A stretch of 64,000 bases of DNA from Cedecea neteri (GTDB taxonomy: Bacteria > Pseudomonadota > Gammaproteobacteria > Enterobacterales > Enterobacteriaceae), in contig NZ_CP009458.1 in NCBI RefSeq assembly GCF_000758305.1, positions 2,480,001 through 2,544,000 of the forward strand, in the 5' to 3' direction. The translations under genes and the position numbers were made by a program. This document shows positions 25,640 to 34,097 of the stretch, piece by piece; the stretch's first letter is position 1; the number at the start of each line of letters is the position of its first letter. Under the pieces are notes generated by a model. The model saw only the letters and a list, made by a program, of their open reading frames with translations, did not search any database and was not told where the DNA came from.

Positions 25640-26125
25640 ATGTCGCATTTGACCCATATTAACGCCGCCGGGGAAGCACATATGGTGGACGTGTCCGCCA
25701 AGGCTGAGACGGTTCGTGAGGCCCGCGCAGAGGCGTTTGTTACCATGCAGCCGGCAACGCTGGCGATGATTGTCGACGGCAGTCACCACAAAGGTGACGT
25801 TTTTGCCACCGCGCGTATCGCGGGGATCCAGGCCGCTAAACGTACATGGGAATTGATCCCGCTTTGCCATCCGCTTTTATTGAGCAAAGTAGAAGTGCAG
25901 CTTGAGGCTCAGACCGAGCAAAACCGCGTCCGCATCGAGTCCGTATGCCGCCTGACGGGAAAAACCGGCGTAGAAATGGAAGCATTGACTGCGGCCTCCG
26001 TCGCCGCGTTGACCATTTATGATATGTGCAAGGCCGTGCAAAAAGACATGGTTATCGGCCCTGTACGTTTGCTGGAAAAAAGCGGCGGAAAATCCGGCGA
26101 TTTTAAGGTGGAAAACGATGCTTAA
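25640..26125 (+). CDS. moaC: Cyclic pyranopterin monophosphate synthase MoaC
   Basis: 161 residues, partner of MoaA: rearranges the 3',8-cyclo-GTP intermediate to cPMP. Conserved LIPLCHPLLLSKV (about 73-85) and GVEMEALTAASVAALTIYDMCKA carry catalytic His, Glu and Asp residues; KDMVIGPVRLLEKSGGKSG carries the conserved lysines. Three-base gap after moaB; overlaps moaD by eight bases. Confidence 0.98.
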   Translation: MSHLTHINAAGEAHMVDVSAKAETVREARAEAFVTMQPATLAMIVDGSHHKGDVFATARIAGIQAAKRTWELIPLCHPLLLSKVEVQLEAQTEQNRVRIESVCRLTGKTGVEMEALTAASVAALTIYDMCKAVQKDMVIGPVRLLEKSGGKSGDFKVENDA

Positions 26126-26363
26126 TGTTCTGTTTTTTGCCCAGGTACGCGAACTGGTCGGCTGCGATAGCCTGGCGCTGGATGAAGCTTACGGCGATGT
26201 GGAGCAACTGCGTGCGGCATTGGCCGACAGAGGCAGTCGCTGGGCGCTGGCGCTGGAGTCCGGCAAGCTGCTGGCCGCGGTCAATCAAACGCTGGTGAGC
26301 TTTGATCATCCGCTGGCGAAGGGTGATGAAGTGGCCTTTTTCCCACCGGTGACCGGAGGTTAA
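26118..26363 (+). CDS. moaD: Molybdopterin synthase sulfur carrier subunit MoaD
   Basis: 81 residues with a ubiquitin-like beta-grasp fold and the essential C-terminal Gly-Gly (PPVTGG), which is adenylated by MoeB and becomes a thiocarboxylate. Same length as E. coli MoaD. ATG at 26118 overlaps the end of moaC (ATGCTTAA) and moaE starts on the very next base after its stop, so translation is coupled. Confidence 0.97.
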   Translation: MLNVLFFAQVRELVGCDSLALDEAYGDVEQLRAALADRGSRWALALESGKLLAAVNQTLVSFDHPLAKGDEVAFFPPVTGG

Positions 26364-26816
26364 ATGGACAGCACCCGTATCATTGTTGGCCGTGAGAATT
26401 TTAACGTCGGCGAAGAGTATCAGTGGCTTTCTCAGTGCGATGAAGACGGCGCAGTCGTGACCTTCACCGGCAAAGTACGCAATCATAACCTTGGTGACAG
26501 CGTGAGTGCCCTGACGCTTGAACATTATCCGGGCATGACCGAAAAAGCGCTGGCTGAGATTGTCGCCGAGGCCAGAAGCCGTTGGCCGTTGCAGCGAGTG
26601 ACGGTGATCCACCGCATCGGCGAACTGTGGCCAGGCGATGAAATTGTCTTTGTCGGCGTGACGGGCGCGCACCGCAGTTCGGCGTTTGAAGCCGCCCAGT
26701 TCATCATGGATTACCTGAAAACCCGCGCCCCGTTCTGGAAACGTGAAGCGACCGCCGAAGGCGACCGCTGGGTCGAAGCCCGGGACAGCGATAAACAGGC
26801 GGCTAAACGCTGGTAG
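26364..26816 (+). CDS. moaE: Molybdopterin synthase catalytic subunit MoaE
   Basis: 150 residues; takes sulfur from MoaD and makes the dithiolene of molybdopterin from cPMP. Contains VTFTGKVRNHN (about 33-43), HYPGMTEKAL and catalytic lysines in KTRAPFWKRE (about 119-128). Last gene of moaABCDE, abutting moaD. No clear terminator follows in the 90-base gap to ybhL. Confidence 0.98.
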   Translation: MDSTRIIVGRENFNVGEEYQWLSQCDEDGAVVTFTGKVRNHNLGDSVSALTLEHYPGMTEKALAEIVAEARSRWPLQRVTVIHRIGELWPGDEIVFVGVTGAHRSSAFEAAQFIMDYLKTRAPFWKREATAEGDRWVEARDSDKQAAKRW

Positions 26817-26906
26817 GCTACGCGGTCTGCGGGATGTGTTAATCTTAAAGCGGGTGAGCCAAACAGCTCGCGTCAGAAGCTTAATTCACAACACAGAGGA
26901 AGCATC

Positions 26907-27617
26907 ATGGACCGATTCCCGCGTCCCAATGAGACTATCGTGCAGCGTGCCAATACGGGCCTTCAGACCTTTATGGCGCAAGTTTACGGCTGGATGACCT
27001 GCGGTCTGCTTTTAACCGCCTTTATCGCGTGGTATGCGGCGAATACCCCGGCGGTGATGGAGTTTGTCTTCTCCAGTAAAATCACTTTCTTTGGTCTGAT
27101 CATCGTTCAACTGGGGCTGGTCTTTGTGCTCTCCGGCATGGTGCACAAGCTGAGCGCCGGCGTGGCAACCTCGCTGTTTATGCTTTACTCGGCGCTGACT
27201 GGGTTGACCATGGCGAGCATTTTCCTGGTTTATACCTATTCGTCTATCGCCAGCACGTTTGTAGTGGCGGGCGGGATGTTTGGCGCCATGAGCCTCTATG
27301 GCTATACCACCAAACGTGACCTGAGCGGCTTCGGCAACATGCTGTTTATGGCGCTGATCGGGATTGTGCTGGCTTCGCTGGTTAACTTCTGGCTGAAAAG
27401 CGATGCGCTCATGTGGGCCATCACCTACATCGGCGTGGTGGTGTTTGTGGGCTTGACCGCGTACGACACGCAGAAACTGAAAAATATCGGCGAACAAATT
27501 GATACCCGCGACGCGCAAATGCTGCGTAAGTACTCAATTCTGGGTGCCCTGACGCTGTATCTGGACTTCATCAACCTGTTCCTGATGCTGCTGCGTATCT
27601 TCGGCAACCGCCGCTAA
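26907..27617 (+). CDS. ybhL: BAX inhibitor-1 family membrane protein YbhL
   Basis: 236 residues, seven predicted transmembrane helices, ending with the family C-terminus YSILGALTLYLDFINLFLMLL and the conserved AYDTQKLK loop with Asp residues that gate a calcium leak in the B. subtilis homologue YetJ. Same length range as E. coli YbhL. Strong AGAGGAAG ribosome site. In E. coli ybhM, ybhN, clsB and ybhP follow; here the next gene is ybhQ. Confidence 0.95.
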   Translation: MDRFPRPNETIVQRANTGLQTFMAQVYGWMTCGLLLTAFIAWYAANTPAVMEFVFSSKITFFGLIIVQLGLVFVLSGMVHKLSAGVATSLFMLYSALTGLTMASIFLVYTYSSIASTFVVAGGMFGAMSLYGYTTKRDLSGFGNMLFMALIGIVLASLVNFWLKSDALMWAITYIGVVVFVGLTAYDTQKLKNIGEQIDTRDAQMLRKYSILGALTLYLDFINLFLMLLRIFGNRR

Positions 27618-27626
27618 TCTTCGCAT

Positions 27627-27648
27627 TCCCTCTCCTTCGGGGGAGGGA
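27627..27648 (+). terminator. Hairpin after ybhL
   Basis: TCCCTCTCC-TTCG-GGGGAGGGA, a nine-pair stem with one G-T pair, 10 bases after the ybhL stop and followed by GTTTCC. The T-run is short, so termination may be weak. The stem also resembles the arm of the CCCTCTCCC repeats at 35504 and 62137. Confidence 0.6.
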
Positions 27649-27801
27649 GTTTCCCCGCAGTTTTGCTTTTCCTCGCGCGACTTTTACCTGCCTGAACGGA
27701 AATATATTGCAATATCTGTCACAAAAAGGGGGCGTATTGAGGAAATTTCCGTACACTTGCGTACTCTGATTAACAGGAAGAAATACTCCAGGAGATAAAA
27801 C

Positions 27802-28209
27802 ATGAAGTGGCAACAACGTGTAAGAGTGAGAACCGGACTGGGTTGCTGGCAGATTATGCTGCATCTTGCGGTGGTCGCTGCGCTGCTCGTTGGCTGGAAA
27901 ACCGCGACCCTGATCCCCGTGGGCGTAGGGCTGTGCCTGCTTTATGTCGCTACCGTGGTGATGATGTTTATCTTCCAGCGTTTTCACACTGGCCTGCTGC
28001 GTGATATCGGTGACTTCCTTGAAGAGCTCACCACTACCTGGTATTTCGGTAACGCTATGATTGCGCTGTGGTTGCTGTCGCGCGTGGTGCAGAGTCACCT
28101 GATTCTGGCGCTCGCCGGCCTGGCAATGCTCGCCGGGCCAGCTATCTTCTCTCTGCTCGCGAAAGACAAATCACGCAATCTTACGCCTAAACATCCAGTA
28201 CGCCGCTGA
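27802..28209 (+). CDS. ybhQ: Inner-membrane protein YbhQ
   Basis: 135 residues with four hydrophobic segments, aligning with E. coli YbhQ from MKWQQRVRV through EELTTTWYFG to the basic C-terminus KHPVRR. Function unknown. Its last 39 bases overlap the convergent ybhR gene tail to tail. A ribosome site GGAGAT precedes the ATG. Confidence 0.92.
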   Translation: MKWQQRVRVRTGLGCWQIMLHLAVVAALLVGWKTATLIPVGVGLCLLYVATVVMMFIFQRFHTGLLRDIGDFLEELTTTWYFGNAMIALWLLSRVVQSHLILALAGLAMLAGPAIFSLLAKDKSRNLTPKHPVRR

Positions 28210-29277
28210 ACCCGTTGTGGCCGCAATTACCAGCAGCGGCCACAAACTCTGCCAGACAATCCCAAAGCTCGCATCCTTCAGGTAAATCTGTTTCGTAATG
28301 TCGGTAAAATGGCGAATCGGGTTTATCCACGTTAAATCCTGCAGCCACACCGGCATGTTTTCTACCGGCGAGACATAGCCAGAGAGCAGGATCGCCGGCA
28401 TCATAAAGACAAATACGCCAATAAACGCCTGCTGCTGGGTTGAGCAAAGGGCGGAAATCAGCAGCCCGAACCCCACCAACGACAGTCCGTAGATAATCAT
28501 CGTGAAGTAGAACAGCAGCAGCGAGCCGGAGAAGGGGATGTGATACCCCCAGATACCAACCGCCAGCACAATGGTGGCCTGCACCAGCGCGACAATCTGC
28601 GCGGGAACCGCTTTGCCAATAAAAATTTGCCAGGTGGCCAGGGGCGAAACCAACAGCTGATCGAGCGTGCCTTGCTCGCGTTCGCGGGCAACCGAAAGGG
28701 AAGTCACAATCATCACGCCGATGGTGGTAATCATCGCAATCAGCGACGGAACCACAAACCATTTGTAATCGAGGTTGGGGTTATACCAGTTGCGAATAGT
28801 CAGCTCGCTGTTGTTGGGTTTGGGCTGGCCGGTCATCAGCTCTTGCTGATAGTTATTGACGATTTGCTGGAGGTAATTCGCCGCAATCTGCGCGCTGTTT
28901 GAGTTACGCCCGTCGAGCAGAATTTGCAGTTTCGCCGGATTCTGACTGGCAATATCACGCGAGAAATTCGCCGGGAAGCGAATCAGCAGCAGCGCTTTTT
29001 GGTTGTCTATTGTCGGCTGTACCTCCTGCGGGCTTTTCAGTAGCAGCACGTGGCTGAAGGCGCTGGCACGGGCAAAGCGCTGGGTTAGCTCAATCGAGTG
29101 GCTGCCGTTGTCTTCGTTATAGATAGCGATGGTGGCATTGGTGACCTCGAGCGTGGCGGCAAACGGGAACAAAAGCACCTGCAGCAGCACCGGCAAAATC
29201 AGGATGGCGCGGGTCTGCGGCTCGCGCAGCAGCGACTGCAGCTCTTTGCGAATCAACGTCCATAAACGATAAAACAT
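28171..29277 (-). CDS. ybhR: ABC transporter permease YbhR
   Basis: ABC-2 type permease of 368 residues: one N-terminal helix, a large periplasmic domain (about 50-180), then five helices with the typical SLSVAREREQGTLDQLLVSPL linker. With YbhS, ATPase YbhF and membrane-fusion protein YbhG it forms the YbhGFSR exporter, linked in E. coli to cefoperazone/chloramphenicol and tetracycline-type drug tolerance and Na+/H+ antiport. Last gene of cecR-ybhGFSR; 10 bases after ybhS. Overlaps ybhQ on the other strand. Confidence 0.95.
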   Translation of the reverse strand: MFYRLWTLIRKELQSLLREPQTRAILILPVLLQVLLFPFAATLEVTNATIAIYNEDNGSHSIELTQRFARASAFSHVLLLKSPQEVQPTIDNQKALLLIRFPANFSRDIASQNPAKLQILLDGRNSNSAQIAANYLQQIVNNYQQELMTGQPKPNNSELTIRNWYNPNLDYKWFVVPSLIAMITTIGVMIVTSLSVAREREQGTLDQLLVSPLATWQIFIGKAVPAQIVALVQATIVLAVGIWGYHIPFSGSLLLFYFTMIIYGLSLVGFGLLISALCSTQQQAFIGVFVFMMPAILLSGYVSPVENMPVWLQDLTWINPIRHFTDITKQIYLKDASFGIVWQSLWPLLVIAATTGSAAYWMFRRKIA

Positions 29278-29287
29278 GCTTTCTCCC

Positions 29288-30427
29288 TTAATCGAGCCGA
29301 CGTTTGGTTTTCAGCGCCGTCAGGCCGATAAACATCACCGCCGAGGCAATCAAAAACAGCGTGTTGACGATCAACACCGAGGTGATGTTCCCCGCCAGGA
29401 ACAGGCTTTGCAGGGTGCTGACGAAGTAGCGCGCCGGGATGACGTAAGTCACCGCCCGGATAATCGCTGGCATGCTGTCTATCTGGAAAATAAAGCCCGA
29501 CAGCATGATGGACGGTAAAAATGCGGCGTTCAGCGCGACCTGCGCGGCGTTGAACTGGTTACGTGTAATGGTGGAGATCAGCAGCCCCATGCCCAGCGTG
29601 CTGAGTAAAAACAGGCTGGTGATCAGAAACAGCAGCACCAGCGAGCCGCGCCACGGTACGCCGAGAATAAACACCGTCACCAGCATACAAAGCAGCATGG
29701 CTAACATCCCCAGCACATAATAGGGCACCAGCTTGCAGAGCAGCAGTTCGGTCTTCGTCACCTGCGTGGAAAGCAGGGCCTCCATAGTGCCGCGCTCCCA
29801 TTCCCTGGCCACGACCAGAGAGGTCAGGATCGCGCCAATGACCGTCATGATGATGGTCACCGCGCCGGGAATAATAAAGTGCTGGCTGATGGCCGCGGGG
29901 TTAAACCAATAGCGCAGCTGCACGTCGATTAGGGGCTCAAAATGCTCCCCGCGATCTTCCGCCCGCTGCTGTTGCCAAAGCTGCCAGATCCCCTGCATAT
30001 AGCCCTGAACAAAGTTAGCCGTATTGGGCTCGCTGCCGTCGGTGATCACCTGAATCGGGGCCGTGGCACCGGGGCGGGCCATGTTCTGGGCAAAGTCAGG
30101 AGGAATAGTCACCATGCCGCGAATTTTCCCGGCCTGCATCAGTTGAATCAGCTGCTCGCGGTTATCGCTGATGGTGGGTTCAATAAACGGCGAGGCGCTG
30201 ATGGCGTGGGTGAAGTCCAGCGCATCCTCGCTTTGCTGCTCAATCAGCACGCCGACGTGAAGGCGGCTGGAGTCCAGGTTAATGCCGTAGCCGAAGATAA
30301 ACAGCAGCAGAAGTGGGATAACCACGGCGATTAACCAACTGCTGGGGTCGCGTACAATTTGCCGGGTTTCTTTCACGCACAGGGCGCGGACGCGGCGCCA
30401 TGATATCCTTTGGCTATGTTCGCTCAT
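29288..30427 (-). CDS. ybhS: ABC transporter permease YbhS
   Basis: 379-residue ABC-2 permease, homologous to YbhR: N-terminal helix, periplasmic domain, then REWERGTMEALLSTQVTK linker and five helices. Pairs with YbhR to form the membrane channel. Its start overlaps the end of ybhF by 14 bases. Confidence 0.95.
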   Translation of the reverse strand: MSEHSQRISWRRVRALCVKETRQIVRDPSSWLIAVVIPLLLLFIFGYGINLDSSRLHVGVLIEQQSEDALDFTHAISASPFIEPTISDNREQLIQLMQAGKIRGMVTIPPDFAQNMARPGATAPIQVITDGSEPNTANFVQGYMQGIWQLWQQQRAEDRGEHFEPLIDVQLRYWFNPAAISQHFIIPGAVTIIMTVIGAILTSLVVAREWERGTMEALLSTQVTKTELLLCKLVPYYVLGMLAMLLCMLVTVFILGVPWRGSLVLLFLITSLFLLSTLGMGLLISTITRNQFNAAQVALNAAFLPSIMLSGFIFQIDSMPAIIRAVTYVIPARYFVSTLQSLFLAGNITSVLIVNTLFLIASAVMFIGLTALKTKRRLD

Positions 30428-32162
30428 CGCTGTGCTCCTTATCCCATTCGTGAATCAGCCCGATAAACGCCTGCTCCATGGTGGGGTCGGGCGTGTCGTC
30501 ATCCGCTATCTGCTGCTTCAGGTCGTCCGGCGTGCCGCTGGCAATCAGCTTGCCCCGGTATACCAGCCCGATGCGGTCGCAGTATTCGGCCTCATCCATA
30601 AAGTGAGTGGTCACCATCACCGTCACGCCTTTCTCTACCATGCTGTTGATATGCAGCCAGAACTCGCGGCGGGTAATGGGATCCACGCCGGATGTCGGTT
30701 CGTCGAGAAACAGAATATCCGGTTCGTGCATCAACGAGCAGGCAAGCGCCAGCCGCTGCTTAAAGCCCAGCGGCAGAGAATCTGTCGTGCTATTGGCGAT
30801 AGGCTGCAGCGCAAACGCCTCGCTCATGCGGGCAATTTTGTCCTGCTGGGCTCGGCCACGAAGGCCATAAACGCCGGAGAAGAAACGGAGGTTTTGTGCC
30901 ACCGTTAGGTTGCCGTAGAGGGAGAATTTTTGCGCCATGTAGCCCAGGTGCTGGCGTGCTTTGCCGGAGCTGGTTTTCAAATCCATATCCAGCACCAGCG
31001 CTTTGCCCGAAGTGGGGACTAACAAACCGCACATCATCTTGAAGGTGGTGGACTTGCCGGCGCCGTTGGGGCCAAGCAGTCCGAAGATTTCACCGCGTTT
31101 AACGGCAAAGTTAACGTGGTCGGTGGCGGCAAAGTCGCCGAACTTTTTGGTTAACTCTTCGGCCTGAATCACCGTCTCGCCGGACTCGCCGTCAACGGTA
31201 TGAAGAATATCGCCCAGCGGAGATTCGTTCGCGGCGGCGCCACCCAGTAAATCAATAAACGCGTCTTCAAAGCGCGGGTCGGTTTCTTTTAGGCTGGATT
31301 CGGGCACGTTCAGAGCATTTGCCAGCTCGTTCACTTTCGCCTCTTTGGCAAGGATCAGCCGCACCGAGCGGCCTTGAATCACGCCGTCGCTGACCTGCGG
31401 CAGCTTCAGCGCGCGCTGAAGTAGCTGGCGATTATTCTCTTGCTCGTGGCTGACCAGCAGTGAACGTCCGGCCATCTTCTGCGTCAGCGCTTTCGGCGCG
31501 CCGTGATAGAGCAGCTCGCCTTCGTTCATCAGCAGAATTTCCCGGCACTGCTCGGCCTCATCGAGATACGATGTGCTCCAGAGGATCAGCATGCCTTCGC
31601 CCGCCAGCTCGTGCACCATTTGCCACAGTTCACGCCGGGATATGGGGTCAACGCCTACGCCAGGTTCATCCAGCAAAAGGACTTTTGGCTGGCCGACGAG
31701 CGTGCAGGCGAGGCCAAGTTTTTGCTTCATCCCACCTGAGAGTTTGCCCGCCAGCCGTTCGGTAAACGGCCCGAGAGAGGTGAATTCCAGCAGCCGGGCA
31801 AAGGTGCTTTTACGCTGCTCCCCGGTCACGCCGCGCAGGTCGGCATAGAGCGTCAGGTTTTCCATTACCGTTAAATCTTCGTACAGGCCAAATTTCTGCG
31901 GCATGTAGCCCAGTTCTGCGTGCAAAGCGCGGTCGTCTTTAATCGGGTCCAGGCCGATCACTGAGGCACTGCCTTCGCTCGGTTGCAGTAGCCCTGCCAG
32001 CATCCTCATTAACGTGGTTTTCCCCGCGCCGTCCGGGCCGACCAGGCCGGTTACAGCCCCCGCATGAATTTCGCAATCCAGGCTGGCGACGGCCGGTTTT
32101 TCAAGGCCAGGAAAACGCTTCACCAGCCCCTGCAGGCGAATGACCGCGTCATTGCTGCTCAT
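30414..32162 (-). CDS. ybhF: Twin-domain ABC ATPase YbhF
   Basis: 582 residues with two complete ATPase domains: GPDGAGKTTLMR about residue 40 with LSGGMKQ and LLLDEPGVGVDP, and GPNGAGKSTTFKM about 360 with LPLGFKQR signature and FLDEPTSGVDP. Energises the YbhSR permease pair. Start at 32162 (MSSNDAVIRLQGL) aligns with E. coli YbhF MNDAVITLNGL; an ATG four codons upstream is less likely. Overlaps the end of ybhG by 14 bases. Confidence 0.95.
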   Translation of the reverse strand: MSSNDAVIRLQGLVKRFPGLEKPAVASLDCEIHAGAVTGLVGPDGAGKTTLMRMLAGLLQPSEGSASVIGLDPIKDDRALHAELGYMPQKFGLYEDLTVMENLTLYADLRGVTGEQRKSTFARLLEFTSLGPFTERLAGKLSGGMKQKLGLACTLVGQPKVLLLDEPGVGVDPISRRELWQMVHELAGEGMLILWSTSYLDEAEQCREILLMNEGELLYHGAPKALTQKMAGRSLLVSHEQENNRQLLQRALKLPQVSDGVIQGRSVRLILAKEAKVNELANALNVPESSLKETDPRFEDAFIDLLGGAAANESPLGDILHTVDGESGETVIQAEELTKKFGDFAATDHVNFAVKRGEIFGLLGPNGAGKSTTFKMMCGLLVPTSGKALVLDMDLKTSSGKARQHLGYMAQKFSLYGNLTVAQNLRFFSGVYGLRGRAQQDKIARMSEAFALQPIANSTTDSLPLGFKQRLALACSLMHEPDILFLDEPTSGVDPITRREFWLHINSMVEKGVTVMVTTHFMDEAEYCDRIGLVYRGKLIASGTPDDLKQQIADDDTPDPTMEQAFIGLIHEWDKEHSDERT

Positions 32163-33159
32163 GCTGAGTTCCACCGTTGAATTTCACCGTAACGGGCATG
32201 CCCTGACGTAGCGCGTCATCTGCATCGGTCACGATAATGCGCAAGCGGTAGACTAAATCCGTGCGCAAATCCGGGGTTTCAACGGTTTTCGGGGTGAACT
32301 CGGCCGTCGGAGATACAAATCCCACTTTGCCATGGTAAGGCTTGTCCGGGCGGCCATCGGTATAAATCAGCAGCTCGCTGCCGGGTTTGGCCTGCCCGAG
32401 GTTGGTTTCGTCGATATAGGCGCGAACCCACACCGGGCGAGTGAGCGACAGGGTGAGAACCGTGCTGCCCGCGTTTAGCATGCTGCCTGGCTCAACCGCA
32501 CGGGTCAGCAGCGTACCGTCAGAAGGCGCAATCAGCGTGGTATCCTGCAGATCTAGCTGCGACTGAGCCAGCTGCGCTTTGGCTTGCTGAAGGCTGGCCT
32601 GCGCCTGAGCGATTTCCTGAGGGCGGTTGCCGCTGCGGTACTGGCTGAGTTTATCCTGGGCGGCTTTCAGCGTGGCTTTTGCCTGGTCGCTGGATGAGCG
32701 GGCGTTGGCTAAATCATTCGCTGAGATGGTTTTGGTTGCCCACAGACCTTGTTGGCGCTGGTAGAAGTTTTGCGCGTAATCATAGGCTGCCTGCGCCTGG
32801 TTTACCTGTGCCGCCGCCTGGGCTATTTCTTCATCGCGGTAGCCTGCAATAATCAAATCGTATTTGGCCTGGGCGGCCGCAACGTTGGCTTCAGCCTGGC
32901 GCAACGCGTTTTCATAGGGCGCTTTATCTATCAGTCCCAGCGGTTCACCGGTTTTGATCGCATCACCTTCATCAACTTCAAGCGCCGCGAGTCTTCCCCC
33001 CACGCGGAAACTCAAATTAACGGTGCGGATATCTACGTTGCCGTAGAGCGTTAGCTCGCTGTTTTGCCGGCTCTGATACCATTTCCAGCCGCCAAATGCC
33101 GCAGCCACGAGCGCTACAATCACAATCACGGCAATCACCGGCTTCTTATTGTTCATCAC
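32149..33159 (-). CDS. ybhG: Membrane-fusion protein YbhG (HlyD family)
   Basis: 336 residues: N-terminal membrane anchor (PVIAVIVIVALVAAAFGGW), a biotinyl-lipoyl-like half, a long alpha-helical coiled-coil hairpin rich in Ala and Gln (about 95-210) and a beta-barrel domain. It bridges the YbhFSR pump in the inner membrane to an outer-membrane channel, probably TolC. Overlaps cecR by 14 bases. Confidence 0.95.
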   Translation of the reverse strand: MMNNKKPVIAVIVIVALVAAAFGGWKWYQSRQNSELTLYGNVDIRTVNLSFRVGGRLAALEVDEGDAIKTGEPLGLIDKAPYENALRQAEANVAAAQAKYDLIIAGYRDEEIAQAAAQVNQAQAAYDYAQNFYQRQQGLWATKTISANDLANARSSSDQAKATLKAAQDKLSQYRSGNRPQEIAQAQASLQQAKAQLAQSQLDLQDTTLIAPSDGTLLTRAVEPGSMLNAGSTVLTLSLTRPVWVRAYIDETNLGQAKPGSELLIYTDGRPDKPYHGKVGFVSPTAEFTPKTVETPDLRTDLVYRLRIIVTDADDALRQGMPVTVKFNGGTQHEQQ

Positions 33160-33841
33160 TAGCGTTTCCTCTGTTTAAAGATAATCCCTGCAGGATGAAA
33201 TCAACGTGGCTCAGCACCACGCGGCTTATTTGTTGCACCTTGGCCTGGTCAAACTGAGGCCAGCCGGTGCGCAACAGAATCGTTTCTCGTCCAAGCCGGA
33301 AGGCCAGTACCTGGCCGAGCAGCGTGTGGGTATGCAAAATAGTGTCGGTATCAAAGGGATCTCGCCCGGTGTAATGCGCCACCAGCGTGGTGAGCAGGGT
33401 GTGCATCGGGTCGATAACCTGCTGGTGAATAAGCTGATAAGCGGCGGTCGGGGAAAGCTGTTCGCGGGAGATAAATTTGCTCAGGTTGAGCGTGTCGTCG
33501 GCGGTCAGTAGGGCGATCATTTGCCCGAGCGCGGTATGAATAAGATGCCGTATTTTCTCTTTGTCCGGTTCGGGCTGGCACAGCAGGGCTTCTGCGCGGG
33601 CAACATGCTCGTGAAAGTTACCGCTAATGAAGTCGGCAATCCACTGGGCGGAAGCCATATACAGCGCTTCTTTGGAGCCAAAATAGTAGGTGATCGCGGC
33701 AATATTTTGCCCGGCTTGAGCGGCGATATCTCGCGTCGTGGCATGCATGCCATATTCTGCGAATTGCGCGATGGCGGCGGTGATTAGCGTGTTTTTAGCC
33801 TGCTCTCCGCGGCTGGTGACGGGCGTCGGCGAAGGTGCCAT
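33146..33841 (-). CDS. cecR: TetR-family regulator CecR
   Basis: 231 residues; N-terminal helix-turn-helix TTRDIAAQAGQNIAAITYYFGSK split at about residues 35-57, all-helical ligand-binding C-terminus. E. coli CecR (YbiH) represses its own operon cecR-ybhGFSR and the divergent rhlE. First gene of the operon here; its palindromic operator lies 17 bases upstream of the start. Slightly longer N-terminus than E. coli. Confidence 0.94.
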   Translation of the reverse strand: MAPSPTPVTSRGEQAKNTLITAAIAQFAEYGMHATTRDIAAQAGQNIAAITYYFGSKEALYMASAQWIADFISGNFHEHVARAEALLCQPEPDKEKIRHLIHTALGQMIALLTADDTLNLSKFISREQLSPTAAYQLIHQQVIDPMHTLLTTLVAHYTGRDPFDTDTILHTHTLLGQVLAFRLGRETILLRTGWPQFDQAKVQQISRVVLSHVDFILQGLSLNRGNASDEQ

Positions 33842-33858
33842 ACCGACCTCTTAAAATG

Positions 33859-33878
33859 TTAATCAATCGATTGATTAA
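33859..33878. promoter_or_regulatory. CecR operator
   Basis: Perfect 20-base palindrome TTAATCAATCGATTGATTAA between divergent cecR and rhlE, 17 bases upstream of cecR. Typical size and symmetry for a TetR-family site; CecR is the neighbouring regulator. The rhlE start is 219 bases away, so the effect on rhlE depends on where its promoter lies. Confidence 0.85.
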
Positions 33879-34097
33879 GAGTAAGCAAAGTTATCAACCC
33901 TGTCCAGCACAAGGCTTTATTCTGCTGATGAGGCGGAAAGTGAGAATTTATGCGGAAGATCACAAAAACTGCTACACTGCACGCGAACGGCGCCGTGGTT
34001 TGCGCCTCCTCTCTTCGCCAGCTTAGCGCTGGCGCGTGATGTTCCCCCTGGAAACTACACCGCACAATTCTGCGGTCAGGGCGGTTCTGGAGTTCCT

